A stretch of 64,000 nucleotides of DNA from CAZVYS01 sp964630755. Its GTDB lineage: Bacteria > Patescibacteriota > Microgenomatia > UBA1400 > CG1-02-47-37. Numbering within the stretch: position 1 is the first letter of the stretch; each line of letters begins with the position of its first letter. The notes below the pieces were generated by a model that was not told the DNA's origin, did no database searches, and saw nothing but the letters and a program-made list of their open reading frames with translations. Shown here one piece after another: positions 51,201-58,844 of this stretch. The DNA lies in NCBI GenBank assembly GCA_964630755.1, contig CAZVYS010000002.1, forward strand, positions 23,936 to 87,935, given 5' to 3'. The position numbers were made by a program, and so were the translations under genes.

Positions 51201-51369
51201 CAAACAGCCAGGCATTGTTGATGACACTATCGAAACCATCATCAACTATCCAAGTTTTCTCTCTGTAGCTGCAGTTCATCCTCAAGCTCTTTTGTCTCCT
51301 CAAGTTATCACCTTTAACTCAGACATGTTACTAGATAGGATTTTTACTATTGACTTCATCGAGCGCTAG
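48271..51369 (+). CDS. fusion of an SDR (epimerase-like) domain and a DUF4012 domain
   Basis: A 1032-residue protein. Residues about 18-335 are an extended-SDR (NAD-dependent epimerase-like) domain with GAAGFIGSHLCASLL (nucleotide loop) and RLGNVYGPNMDLKSG. The catalytic YxxxK is changed: at the site the sequence is SHHEAKRFSEA, so the Tyr appears to be His. A basic Pro/Lys-rich linker follows, then one membrane helix (about 413-438, IIIISLMLLICYLLTPIIAM). DUF4012 lies at about 605-800 (NSAELRPTGGFIGSYGLLTF, WDPDFSISAQRAEWFL), with a beta-rich end. Probably the SDR faces the cytoplasm and DUF4012 the outside. The function is unknown; a surface glycan link is a guess. Confidence 0.8.
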   Translation: MPAKKSKARHHSSTSSHLPTALVAGAAGFIGSHLCASLLHQNSRVYGIDNWTTGKKQNIKPLLKNKNFVFIEHDLNKPLKTSLPQVDYIFHLAGVEAYINGLDVSLETLLVNSLGTRELLEISKKQNAKFLLASTTDIFQGFLSSSDLAHYYGSNHAKEEAYSHHEAKRFSEAITFEYLNRHQLDARIVRLGNVYGPNMDLKSGNQISRLLVAAKKQSPLKITGQGLTQLYPTYISDIIYGLTKAMFSQSSHSHIYTLVNPEKTTVLNFAYKLKEALDQKDLKIEFISQEEDFVSISLTDEIIKSQQSLGWVPKVNLEQGIQKTLAWLMKDDVSLPKDSKKTNPQPEVQYTPEDLGINPASSTDSTQTRSSKKPSLLKPPKLKLSLPKPKLKNPFKGRPIKLSLKPSKKKLSKRSKIIIISLMLLICYLLTPIIAMAGLTYSGLNSIKKASQNLDLTQIEELVELTSSAEKKFTLSRKLLRRTQLTFKLTGLKSLAENLDRLLYIGSKLSLGAVHLAEAGDSGTALTKIVFHHQEGNLNQALKLIQLSLDQAYSELSFVESELQSGKQLDLDLSTSLTQRLQQLTTNLPNLRYKINQIRTVLPLVPNFIAQDTKKTYLLLFQNSAELRPTGGFIGSYGLLTFEKGKLLDFNVEDIYAADGQLKGYVEPPKPIKDFLGESTWYFRDSNWDPDFSISAQRAEWFLSKTTSRNVDGVIAVNLPAVKEILKATGTITLNDYNEEVNSSNLFELAEYHSEIDFFPGSTQKKDFLGSLAREIFDKIQSSNSSELLKFAQSLETALTQKQILVYLHDLDSQKLLLEQNWAGTILEPQLTSSQNQPITLDYSYFVDANLGINKANYFLKKNLQHQLTILKNKEMLAVSTLSFNNQSPADAWPGGIYRSYLRNYLPTNSELISVKIGEDKLDIDDDIDLEAVGEHLVIGFPVTVPVKNSLDVEITYRLPDVLEFKNNQGQLAVVIPKQPGIVDDTIETIINYPSFLSVAAVHPQALLSPQVITFNSDMLLDRIFTIDFIER

Positions 51370-51414
51370 CTAGACTATAAAGCCTGATTATGCTATTATC
51401 CAAAAGTTAAACAT

Positions 51415-52203
51415 ATGGCTACTAAAACCAAACTCAAAGTTCAAAAACGTAAAATAACTGGCCGCAAGGTAAAATCCTTAAGAAATAAAGGTATTATCCC
51501 GGCTAATATTTATGGCAGAGACGTTAAGTCTTTAGCTGTTCAACTACCTGTTAAAGACTTTCACGCTGCCTTTAAAAAAGCCGGCGAGACTAACATTATC
51601 GAAATTCAGGTGGATAAAGACGTCAAAGTTCGTCCAGTTCTAGTAAGCGACATCCACCGCCATCCTGTTACAGACTATTATCTTCACATTGACTTTCACC
51701 AAGTTGACTTAACTAAAAAAGTTACAGTTAATATTCCAGTCGAAATAACTGGTGAGGCACCAGCCACCACTAAAGGCGGTTTATTGCTTCAACTTCTGGA
51801 TGAAATCGAAGTCGAGGCCTTGCCAGCTGACCTTCCTGACAAATTTGTTTTAGATGTTTCTAAGCTTGAAGAAATCGGCCAGGGCTTAAGCTTAAAAGAC
51901 ATCAAAATTGATACTAAAAAGGTTAATTTTACTGCCGATAACCCAGCTGAACTAGTAGTCAAGATCGAAGAACCTACCAAAGAAAAAGAAGAAGCTCCAG
52001 CCGAAACCGAAGAAGGTGATGTCGAAGCCGAAGGCGAAGACGCAGAAACAGCCGAAGGCGAAGACGCAAAATCAGGTGAAGCCAAAGAGGGCGAACAAGC
52101 TAAAACCAAAGAAGGCGACGTCACAGCTAAAGACAAAGACGCAAAATCAGATAAACCTGGCTCGCCCAAGGGCGGCAAAGACGACAAACCCGCTAAAAAA
52201 TAA
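51415..52203 (+). CDS. rplY: 50S ribosomal protein L25/CTC with a charged C-terminal tail
   Basis: A 262-residue protein. The 5S rRNA-binding L25 domain is at about 1-92 (KLKVQKRKITGRKVKSLRN, GIIPANIYGR), and the TL5/CTC beta domain at about 95-185 (VTVNIPVEITGEAP, LPDKFVLDVSKLEEIGQGLS). A highly repetitive Glu/Lys/Asp tail covers 186-262 (EGEDAETAEGEDAKSGEAKE). The tail is much longer than usual. It is convergent with the TPR gene, with the coding ends overlapping by 11 bases. Confidence 0.93.
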   Translation: MATKTKLKVQKRKITGRKVKSLRNKGIIPANIYGRDVKSLAVQLPVKDFHAAFKKAGETNIIEIQVDKDVKVRPVLVSDIHRHPVTDYYLHIDFHQVDLTKKVTVNIPVEITGEAPATTKGGLLLQLLDEIEVEALPADLPDKFVLDVSKLEEIGQGLSLKDIKIDTKKVNFTADNPAELVVKIEEPTKEKEEAPAETEEGDVEAEGEDAETAEGEDAKSGEAKEGEQAKTKEGDVTAKDKDAKSDKPGSPKGGKDDKPAKK

Positions 52204-52750
52204 TTTCTTTTAGACTTAATACTTCATCATTGTTTGGATCTAAATACTCTGCTTCTAAAAAGTATTCTACTGCCTTCTCATCTTCGTATATTTGGTAGCT
52301 TAATACAGACAATCTTAAAAGCACATCTCGATAATAAGGCTTTTCCTCAAGCACTTTTTCCCATGATTTGATTTCTTCTCTAATTCTCTCGGGTTGTTTA
52401 ACTTTCTCTTGGGCTTTTCTTAGGTTATCTAAATTGCCGTTTGTTTTAACAAATAATAACTTGTTAGCCACTTCCAGTTCTTTTAGGGCCTTTTGCTCTT
52501 CACCCGCCTCAAACCAATAAATAGCCATTTTTGAATGTGATTTTGAAGACCATGGCCAAAAGCCGGCCCTTTCCTGTGGTCCTACCATCCATCCATTTGA
52601 CAAACTACCAATAATTCCTAAAAGCCCTATTGTTGCCAGCACCTGCCATAACTTAACCCTTTTAACTAGGGGATTTATAAAAGGTTTCACCGGCCGATAA
52701 ACTCTTCTACTTAAAGTCTTCGTATATTTATATAGTCTTTTTTTAGTCAT
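52193..52750 (-). CDS. membrane-anchored TPR-like protein
   Basis: A 185-residue protein with a basic N-terminus, one membrane helix (about 35-55) and TPR-like helical repeats (about 75-180; SKMAIYWFEAGEEQKALKEL, DVLLRLSVLSYQIYEDEKAV). TPR units mediate protein contacts; the partner is unknown. It lies directly downstream of valS across a nested palindromic element. Confidence 0.65.
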   Translation of the reverse strand: MTKKRLYKYTKTLSRRVYRPVKPFINPLVKRVKLWQVLATIGLLGIIGSLSNGWMVGPQERAGFWPWSSKSHSKMAIYWFEAGEEQKALKELEVANKLLFVKTNGNLDNLRKAQEKVKQPERIREEIKSWEKVLEEKPYYRDVLLRLSVLSYQIYEDEKAVEYFLEAEYLDPNNDEVLSLKEIIF

Positions 52751-52768
52751 ATGCCAGAAAGGTCCGAC

Positions 52769-52836
52769 GGTTCCGAACTTCCAGTCATCGGCATTAGCCG
52801 GGACGATCCTGACTAATGTCAGGCTAGTTCGGAACC
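52769..52836. repeat. nested palindromic element supplying the valS stop codon
   Basis: Outer arms ggttccgaactt and ctagttcggaacc. Inside are an imperfect hairpin (tcggcattagccggga) and cctgactaatgtcagg. On the minus strand, the valS TAG stop is part of the ctag in the outer arm. Confidence 0.8.
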
Positions 52837-55049
52837 TTCTCGTCAGGCCACTTCGTAGTAATTAAGAGCTTGTCTTCACCAAGCTCACTCCACACGGATT
52901 CTGTTACAAACGGCACAAACGGATGAAGCATGATTAACATCATTTTTAACCCCTCAATCATCATCTTTTTAGAAATTTTTCCTTCTTTAGCCTCTTCAAT
53001 TTTTACATCGCAAAACCAGTGCCAAAACTCGTTATATGCCTGCTCTGCAGCAAGTCCAGGCTTCATCTTTTCAATATTTTTTCCCACTGAAACTACTAGA
53101 GTCTTAACATCATTTAAAAACTTCTTATCCTCTTTTTTATCTTTTCCATCATCTTCTAAAAACTCGATCACAAATCTGGCTGCATTCCAAACCTTATTAG
53201 TCAAATTTCTCATTCCCCGAATCGTTTCCTCGCCCACAGCCTTGTCATTTCCAGCCGTGCTGCTCATAACTAAAGCTATTCTAAGAGCATCCGCCCCGTA
53301 TTTTTCAATTACTTCAATTGGGTTAATCACGTTTCCTTTGCTCTTACTCATTTTTTGTCCCTTGCCATCTCGAATCAAGCCATGTAAATAAACCTTTTCA
53401 AACGGCACTTTCCCGGTTTTATAGATTCCCATCATTAACATTCTCATTACCCAAAAGGGGAGTATGTCATAGCCAGTTTCCATTAGCGAAGTGGGGTAGA
53501 ACTTATCAAATAACGTGCCGGATGAAGGTGACTCCTTGACAGGAGACCCGGCTGAATGCCGAGTCGGGACAGCGGAGCTGGAAGGAGTCTCCTTGCTGTA
53601 TAGCTCGTCAGGACAACTTTGCAACGTCACCCACGGCCATTGGGCTGACGAAAACCAAGTATCAAAGGTGTCCTCCTCCTGAGTGAATTTAGTTGATTTA
53701 CATTTATCACACTTGTCTGGCTTAACCTTACTAACAACGTAACATTGGGGTTGTGGAGGAGCAAGGTCCGTTCTTGAAGATTTATCTTCGAGACCGGACC
53801 TTAAAGGGGCAGGGCCTTCGCAATACCAAACCGGCAACTGAATTCCCCAAACTATTTGCCTAGAAACATTCCAATCTCTTAAGTTTTCAAGCCAGTGACG
53901 CAAGATCTTGTCATGCCCAGATCCATAAACTACTGCTTTCTTATCTTTAAGCGCTTTTAAAGCAGGCTTTGTCAAAGGCTTAACCTTAATAAAAAATTGA
54001 GGTAAGGGGAGTGGTTCAATAATATTCTTACACCGATAGCACGAACCCACACTATGAACATACTTTTCATCAACTTTTTCCATTAGTCCGGCTTTTTTAA
54101 GGTCATTAACCACTTTTTCTCGAGCCGCCTTTACTCTTAGCCCCGCGTATTTTCCCGCCAACTTATTTAACTTGCCATCAAACCCGATTACTTGTTTAAC
54201 CTCGAGATTATGTCTTTTCCCCACCTCAAAATCATTCATATCATGAGCCGGCGTTATCTTAACCACTCCAGTGCCAAACCCTGGATCTACATGATCATCA
54301 GCAATCACTTTGATCTTAAACTTGCCGACTAAGCCTTCCACCTCAACCTCTTTACCTACCCATTTTTTATATCTCTTATCTTTAGGATTAACAGCAATAG
54401 CCGTATCTCCAAACTTAGTTTCCGGTCGGGTAGTAGCCAGTGTAAACGGCCCGTACTTCATGTAATAAAGAGGGGTTTGTTTTTCCGTGTGTTCCACTTC
54501 AAGATTAGAAAAAGCTGTTCCACACTTAGTGCAATAATTAACCAGTTGTAGATCACGGTAAACCAAGCCGTCTTTATGAAGTTTGATAAAAGTATCAAGC
54601 ACTTTATCTACAATTTTTTCATCTAAGGTAAACTTGGTTCGCTCCCAATCTGCACTGGCTCCAATTTTTTTCATCTGATCAATCGCTATTCCCGAGTTTT
54701 TTTCTACATAACTAAAGATCATCTTGTAAAGAGTTTTTCGATCATAATCAAACCTTGATTTACCCTCTTTTTTAAGCTTTTTCTCAAACACAAACTGAGT
54801 TTCAATCCCAGCATGATCAGTTCCCGGCAGCCACAAAACTGACTTCCCTTGCATTCGCTGATATCGGATAAATATGTCCTCTAAAGTGACAAACATAGCA
54901 TGCCCTACGTGCAAGGGGTCATTAGCATTTGGCGGCGGCATAATTATGCAGTACGGCTCACCCTCATCACTCGGCCTAAACGCCCCCGATTTCTCCCATC
55001 TCTTGTAAATCTTATCTTCGTGATCTGATGCTTTATATTGTTTATCCAT
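52824..55049 (-). CDS. valS: valyl-tRNA synthetase with element-encoded insertions
   Basis: A 741-residue class I synthetase. HIGH motif in NANDPLHVGHAMFVTLEDIF, editing domain about 190-330 with TTRPETKFGDTAIAVNP, KMSKS in DGKGQKMSKSKGNVINP, and the anticodon-binding end HPFVPFVTESVWSELGEDK. Odd points: an insertion at about 416-428 from a palindrome (53765-53800), and another at about 487-507 (ETPSSSAVPTRHSAGSPVKE) from a nested palindrome (53530-53589). The stop comes from a third (52769-52836). No C-terminal coiled-coil arm is present, making it shorter than most bacterial ValRS. It is essential, so the insertions must be tolerated. Confidence 0.94.
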   Translation of the reverse strand: MDKQYKASDHEDKIYKRWEKSGAFRPSDEGEPYCIIMPPPNANDPLHVGHAMFVTLEDIFIRYQRMQGKSVLWLPGTDHAGIETQFVFEKKLKKEGKSRFDYDRKTLYKMIFSYVEKNSGIAIDQMKKIGASADWERTKFTLDEKIVDKVLDTFIKLHKDGLVYRDLQLVNYCTKCGTAFSNLEVEHTEKQTPLYYMKYGPFTLATTRPETKFGDTAIAVNPKDKRYKKWVGKEVEVEGLVGKFKIKVIADDHVDPGFGTGVVKITPAHDMNDFEVGKRHNLEVKQVIGFDGKLNKLAGKYAGLRVKAAREKVVNDLKKAGLMEKVDEKYVHSVGSCYRCKNIIEPLPLPQFFIKVKPLTKPALKALKDKKAVVYGSGHDKILRHWLENLRDWNVSRQIVWGIQLPVWYCEGPAPLRSGLEDKSSRTDLAPPQPQCYVVSKVKPDKCDKCKSTKFTQEEDTFDTWFSSAQWPWVTLQSCPDELYSKETPSSSAVPTRHSAGSPVKESPSSGTLFDKFYPTSLMETGYDILPFWVMRMLMMGIYKTGKVPFEKVYLHGLIRDGKGQKMSKSKGNVINPIEVIEKYGADALRIALVMSSTAGNDKAVGEETIRGMRNLTNKVWNAARFVIEFLEDDGKDKKEDKKFLNDVKTLVVSVGKNIEKMKPGLAAEQAYNEFWHWFCDVKIEEAKEGKISKKMMIEGLKMMLIMLHPFVPFVTESVWSELGEDKLLITTKWPDEKVPN
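53530..53589. repeat. nested palindromic element inserted in valS
   Basis: Outer arms gactcctt and aaggagtc enclose a cccggctgaatgccgagtcggg hairpin. It is in frame, adding about 20 Ser/Pro-rich residues before the DKFYPTSLMETGYD segment. Confidence 0.8.
53765..53800. repeat. palindromic element inserted in valS
   Basis: ggtccgttcttgaag paired with cttcgagaccggacc. It is in frame and shares its arms with the cluster at 45142-45202. Confidence 0.8.
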
Positions 55050-55067
55050 GATGAAATCATATCATAA

Positions 55068-55097
55068 CTGGCAGAATTGCCCCAAATTTGCCATAAT
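55068..55097 (+). promoter_or_regulatory. promoter of ruvC
   Basis: CTGGCA (55068-55073), 18-base spacer, CATAAT (55092-55097). The ATG at 55104 starts 7 bases after the -10, predicting a leaderless message. Confidence 0.5.
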
Positions 55098-55103
55098 GGA
55101 TTT

Positions 55104-55592
55104 ATGGTAATTCTTGGCGTTGATCCAGGCACTGCTCGACTCGGCTGGGGAATAATCAAAGAAAAATCATCAAAACAATCAGTAGGTGATTATGGTTGTC
55201 TTGAGACTAAAAAGCACAAATCTGATGCCGCCAGACTAAAAACATTGTTTAACGACTTCACCAAACTCTTAAAAAAGTATAAACCAGACGCTGTTGCTGT
55301 CGAAGATCTTTTCTTTTTCAAAAATCAGACCACCGTCATCAAAGTTAGTCAGGCCAGGGGAGCTATTTTATTAGCTGCTGAACAACTGGGCATCTCCACC
55401 TTTTCCTACTCGCCTCTTCAAGTCAAAATGGCTGTTACTGGTTACGGCAAAGCCGACAAACGTCAAGTTCAACAAATGACTAAAAGTATCTTAAAACTAG
55501 ATTCTATTCCCAAGCCCGACGACACCGCCGACGCCCTAGCTGTCGCTTTAACTCACGCCTTTACTCATAAATTAAAATCCAAACTCAAATGA
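55104..55592 (+). CDS. ruvC: Holliday junction endonuclease RuvC
   Basis: A 162-residue resolvase. MVILGVDPGTARLGWGII (catalytic Asp 6), AVEDLFFFKNQTTVIKVSQA (Glu), and C-terminal PKPDDTADALAVALTH with the paired Asp residues. ATG 55104 was chosen by the conserved N-terminus and the promoter. An ATGA overlap joins it to the MFS gene. Confidence 0.96.
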   Translation: MVILGVDPGTARLGWGIIKEKSSKQSVGDYGCLETKKHKSDAARLKTLFNDFTKLLKKYKPDAVAVEDLFFFKNQTTVIKVSQARGAILLAAEQLGISTFSYSPLQVKMAVTGYGKADKRQVQQMTKSILKLDSIPKPDDTADALAVALTHAFTHKLKSKLK

Positions 55593-56782
55593 CATCCTCT
55601 TACTTAAGAAAAATGCGCCAAAATATCACTCTGTCGTATTACAAGGGCTTCTTCCGCCATTTTTATTTATTTATCCCTATCTGGTATGCTTTTGAAACTC
55701 AATTCGCTTCAGTTACTACCTTAGGCTTTATTTATGCAGCCTCTCACGGTATTTCAGTTCTCTTAGAATTACCCACAGGGGCATTAGCTGATTTAATTGG
55801 AAGAAAGAAAACAGTCTTTCTTGGTCTTTTACTTGAAGCCATTGCTTATTTTGTAATCTCTCAAATGAGAAGCGCTTCTTGGTTATGGGCTGGCTACACA
55901 ATAGTTGGTATAAGCGGAGCCTTAGTTTCAGGCGCCGATGTTGCTTTGCAATTTGATTCTCTCAAAGAGTTAAAAAAAGAAAAACTTTACATGAAAATCA
56001 GCAGCAATATTGGCTTTATTGTCAGAGGCTCAATTATTATTGGAATACTCCTGGGTGGATATACCTACGGGATAAACCAAAGACTACCCTATCTAATTGT
56101 AGGTTTAAGTCTATTAATAGCTACATTTTTAACCTTATTTAATACTGAACCCAAAGTTGATTCTGAAAAGTTTACTTTTAAGAATTATCTTAAACAAACA
56201 AAAATAGGTTTCAAAGAATTATTTAAAAATAGATACATTCGTGATTTTTCAATTTTTTATATCTTTATTGGTGGAATTTCCTGGTATTTTATATATTTTC
56301 TAAATCAAGCTTACGCTACTGAAGTTGGATTCAATACTATAGAAAGAAGCTGGTTATTTGCTTCAGCATTTTTATTAGTTTCAATTGCTAATATGTGGCT
56401 AGTTAGACGAAAAAAACTAAAACGAAAACATGTCTACTTACTTTTTCCAGCTTTACTGATTTTTGGTTATTTACCGGGATATTGGGCCTCAAAAACAATC
56501 TCAATCTTTTTAATTATCCTGGTCCAGTTTGCCGGCATTGCCAGATTTTCATTACTAGATCAGTATGCCAACCTTGAATTTGAATCAAAATATCGAGCCA
56601 CAGCTATATCTTCTTTAAACATGGCTGTAAGCTTATTGTTTATTGCCATTACTTTAGTGGGCGGCAAAATCATAGAACTATACGGCGTTGGCGTCATTAT
56701 GACAGCACTAGGATTATTAGCTTTATTTACAACCATGCCAACAGCACGCGTTTTACTAACTACTCACAAAAATAAAAACTAA
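55589..56782 (+). CDS. MFS transporter
   Basis: A 397-residue protein with about twelve hydrophobic helices. The MFS signature between helices 2 and 3 is LPTGALADLIGRKKTVFLG. A basic central loop lies near 195-215. The substrate is not deducible. It is inserted between ruvC and ruvA, overlapping ruvC by four bases. Its codons look more A/T-rich than those of the neighbours, which may indicate transfer, but I could not measure this. Confidence 0.82.
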   Translation: MTSSYLRKMRQNITLSYYKGFFRHFYLFIPIWYAFETQFASVTTLGFIYAASHGISVLLELPTGALADLIGRKKTVFLGLLLEAIAYFVISQMRSASWLWAGYTIVGISGALVSGADVALQFDSLKELKKEKLYMKISSNIGFIVRGSIIIGILLGGYTYGINQRLPYLIVGLSLLIATFLTLFNTEPKVDSEKFTFKNYLKQTKIGFKELFKNRYIRDFSIFYIFIGGISWYFIYFLNQAYATEVGFNTIERSWLFASAFLLVSIANMWLVRRKKLKRKHVYLLFPALLIFGYLPGYWASKTISIFLIILVQFAGIARFSLLDQYANLEFESKYRATAISSLNMAVSLLFIAITLVGGKIIELYGVGVIMTALGLLALFTTMPTARVLLTTHKNKN

Positions 56783-56812
56783 GATTGATGTCCAATATGT
56801 TAATATAATCAC

Positions 56813-57394
56813 ATGATCGGACAACTTACAGGCAAACCAGTTTCTCACACCTCAGACGCTTTAGTTTTAGATGTTCGGGGAGTTGGCTACAAAGTTTTTA
56901 CTTCTCCAAAACTTCTTTCTTCAGCACTTCAATTAGATAAACTGACTCTTTTTACCCACACTCACGTTCGCGATGACACCTTAGACCTTTATGGCTTTGA
57001 GTCTTTAGAAAACCTAAAGCTATTTCAACTCATCATTAACATCTCTGGCATTGGCCCCAAAATTGCCATTGCCCTAATGGATAAAGGCGCAGACTCTATC
57101 TCTTCAGCTGTTTCTAAAGCCGACGTCGACTTCTTTACTGCCATTCCTAGGCTTGGCAAAAAGAACGCCCAAAAAATTATCATCGAACTCAAACCCAAGC
57201 TCGGCGACCTCGAAGATCTTGATTTAATCGGGGACACACCCGACACCAAAGAAGTCCTAGAAGCTCTAGTTGGTTTGGGTTTTACTAAGGCTCAAGCCAA
57301 AAAAGCCCTAGACCAATCATCAACCAAAGATGACTCTATAGAAGATAAAATAAAAGCCGCCATCAAATACTTAGGCCAATCCAATGCTACATAA
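56813..57394 (+). CDS. ruvA: Holliday junction branch migration protein RuvA
   Basis: A 193-residue protein. OB-fold N-terminus (MIGQLTGKPV, THVRDDTLDLYGF), tandem helix-hairpin-helix region (LIINISGIGPKIAIALMD, AIPRLGKKNAQKIIIELK), and C-terminal UBA-like domain III contacting RuvB (LEALVGLGFTKAQAKKAL). It tetramerises on four-way junctions with RuvB. A TATAAT lies immediately upstream (56804-56809). Confidence 0.95.
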   Translation: MIGQLTGKPVSHTSDALVLDVRGVGYKVFTSPKLLSSALQLDKLTLFTHTHVRDDTLDLYGFESLENLKLFQLIINISGIGPKIAIALMDKGADSISSAVSKADVDFFTAIPRLGKKNAQKIIIELKPKLGDLEDLDLIGDTPDTKEVLEALVGLGFTKAQAKKALDQSSTKDDSIEDKIKAAIKYLGQSNAT

Positions 57395-57396
57395 AA

Positions 57397-57408
57397 ACCT
57401 GCGGCCGC
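57397..57408. repeat. 12-bp perfect palindrome between ruvA and ruvB
   Basis: ctgcggccgcag. The flanking acctgc and gcagt resemble the joined ends of GCAGTTGT elements, so it could be a remnant. Confidence 0.4.
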
Positions 57409-57430
57409 AGTGATAAGTGTAATCAGTAAA

Positions 57431-58432
57431 ATGACAAAACCTAAACCTAAAAACCAAAAAAACATCAAATCTCTCCGCCCATCAGAGTGGGACGACTTCA
57501 CTGGCCAAGGGAAAATTAAAAAGGCCCTCAGAGTGGCTCTATCTGCCGCCAAAAAAAGAAAAGAGGCTTCTGAGCATATCTTGCTTTACGGCCCTCCCGG
57601 CCTTGGTAAAACCACTTTAGCTCACTTAATATCAAAAGAACTAAATGTGAATATTCGTGCCTCGTCTGGTCCAGCCATCGAACGCGCCGGCGACCTAGCC
57701 TCAATCTTAACCAACCTTGAAGACGGCGACATTTTCTTTGTCGACGAAATTCACCGTCTTGGTAAAGTGGTCGAAGAAACTTTATATCCAGCCATGGAAG
57801 ATTATCATCTGGACATTGTCGTTGGCCAAGGCCCTTCCGCTCGCACCTTAAGGCTTGATCTCCCCAAGTTCACCCTCGTTGGCGCTACTACTAGAATTGG
57901 TCTTATCGCTGCACCCTTGCGCGATCGCTTTGGCATGGTTCATCGGCTTACTTTTTACGAGCCAGAAGACTTAGTAGAGATTCTCAAAAACGCCGCCAAA
58001 ACCTTAAAAATTAATCTCGATAAAAAAGCCGCCCTTAGTCTGGCTCGAAGATCCAGAGGTACTCCAAGAATTGCTCTAAAGCTACTTAAGCGCTGTCGTG
58101 ATCTAGCTCAAATCAAAGGGGAGTCGTCTATCACTAAAGAGGTTCTCAAAGAATCCCTAGATTTACTAGAAGTCGACGACATGGGCCTAGACGGTAACGA
58201 CAGAAGATTATTAAAAGCCATTATCTTGAAACACCAAGGTGGCCCAGTTGGTTTAAGCACCATGGCTGCTACTATAGCCGAAGAAAAAGACACCATCGAA
58301 GAGGTGATTGAACCTTATCTACTTCAAATTGGCTTTTTAAAACGATCCGCCAGCGGGAGAGTCGCTACCAAAAAGGCCTTTAATCACTTCGGGAAAATTG
58401 TTCCTAAATCTATTCAAGAGAAACTACTTTAA
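57431..58432 (+). CDS. ruvB: Holliday junction branch migration helicase RuvB
   Basis: A 333-residue AAA+ ATPase. Walker A LYGPPGLGKTTLAHLI, Walker B GDIFFVDEIHRLGK, sensor GATTRIGLIAAPLRDRFGM with the arginine finger, and winged-helix C-terminus (DNRRLLKAII-type segment DGNDRRLLKAIILKHQGGPV). ATG 57431 is preferred over a GTG at 57410. Convergent with the PIN toxin gene, with ends overlapping by 23 bases. Confidence 0.96.
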   Translation: MTKPKPKNQKNIKSLRPSEWDDFTGQGKIKKALRVALSAAKKRKEASEHILLYGPPGLGKTTLAHLISKELNVNIRASSGPAIERAGDLASILTNLEDGDIFFVDEIHRLGKVVEETLYPAMEDYHLDIVVGQGPSARTLRLDLPKFTLVGATTRIGLIAAPLRDRFGMVHRLTFYEPEDLVEILKNAAKTLKINLDKKAALSLARRSRGTPRIALKLLKRCRDLAQIKGESSITKEVLKESLDLLEVDDMGLDGNDRRLLKAIILKHQGGPVGLSTMAATIAEEKDTIEEVIEPYLLQIGFLKRSASGRVATKKAFNHFGKIVPKSIQEKLL

Positions 58433-58844
58433 GTTGTTTAATATTTCTAAACCCTTTTTTATCATTCGTTAATAGCCGATCGACTTTATTATCAATCAAG
58501 GTAGCCGCCAAAAACAAGTCAAAATGATTTTTCGCCTTTTTATTTGACCTACAAAGCCTTAAATATGTCTCGACCGTTTGCGGCATAGGGCTCACTATTT
58601 GAATTGTTGACTCAACAATTTTTTTTGCCGTCGCTGAAGCTATCTCAAGCGGTTTTTTGTAATCAACAGTCAGTGTCTGGACTAGTTCAACCAAGCTTTG
58701 CTGGGCCATTACTAGTTTAGTTTTCTCTCTCTCAAATTTTAAAAACAACTCGACCGTTTTCCCATGAAAACTAGACTTTTTATCGAGCAAATAAATCAAA
58801 ATATTAGTATCAATTGCCAACTTTTTGCTTAAGATGTCTTGCAT
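58410..58844 (-). CDS. PIN-domain toxin (VapC-like)
   Basis: A 144-residue putative ribonuclease toxin. The four acidic active-site positions of PIN domains are visible: LAIDTNILIYLLD (Asp), QQSLVELVQT (Glu), HFDLFLAATLI (Asp) and LLTNDKKGF (Asp). ATG 58844 was chosen over a GTG at 58853. The gene overlaps the antitoxin gene by 35 bases, typical of translationally coupled type II systems. Confidence 0.85.
   Translation of the reverse strand: MQDILSKKLAIDTNILIYLLDKKSSFHGKTVELFLKFEREKTKLVMAQQSLVELVQTLTVDYKKPLEIASATAKKIVESTIQIVSPMPQTVETYLRLCRSNKKAKNHFDLFLAATLIDNKVDRLLTNDKKGFRNIKQLKVVSLE

Noticed and set aside
52016..52213. Open frames on both strands over the rplY charged tail
   Set aside because: They are low-complexity shadows of the Glu/Lys codon repeats in rplY, without starts or signals of their own.
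22606..55592. Recoding of TGA to glycine or tryptophan, as in some CPR lineages
   Set aside because: TGA is the natural end of several genes (for example 22607-22609 and 55590-55592) and Trp is encoded by TGG throughout, so the standard stop set applies.
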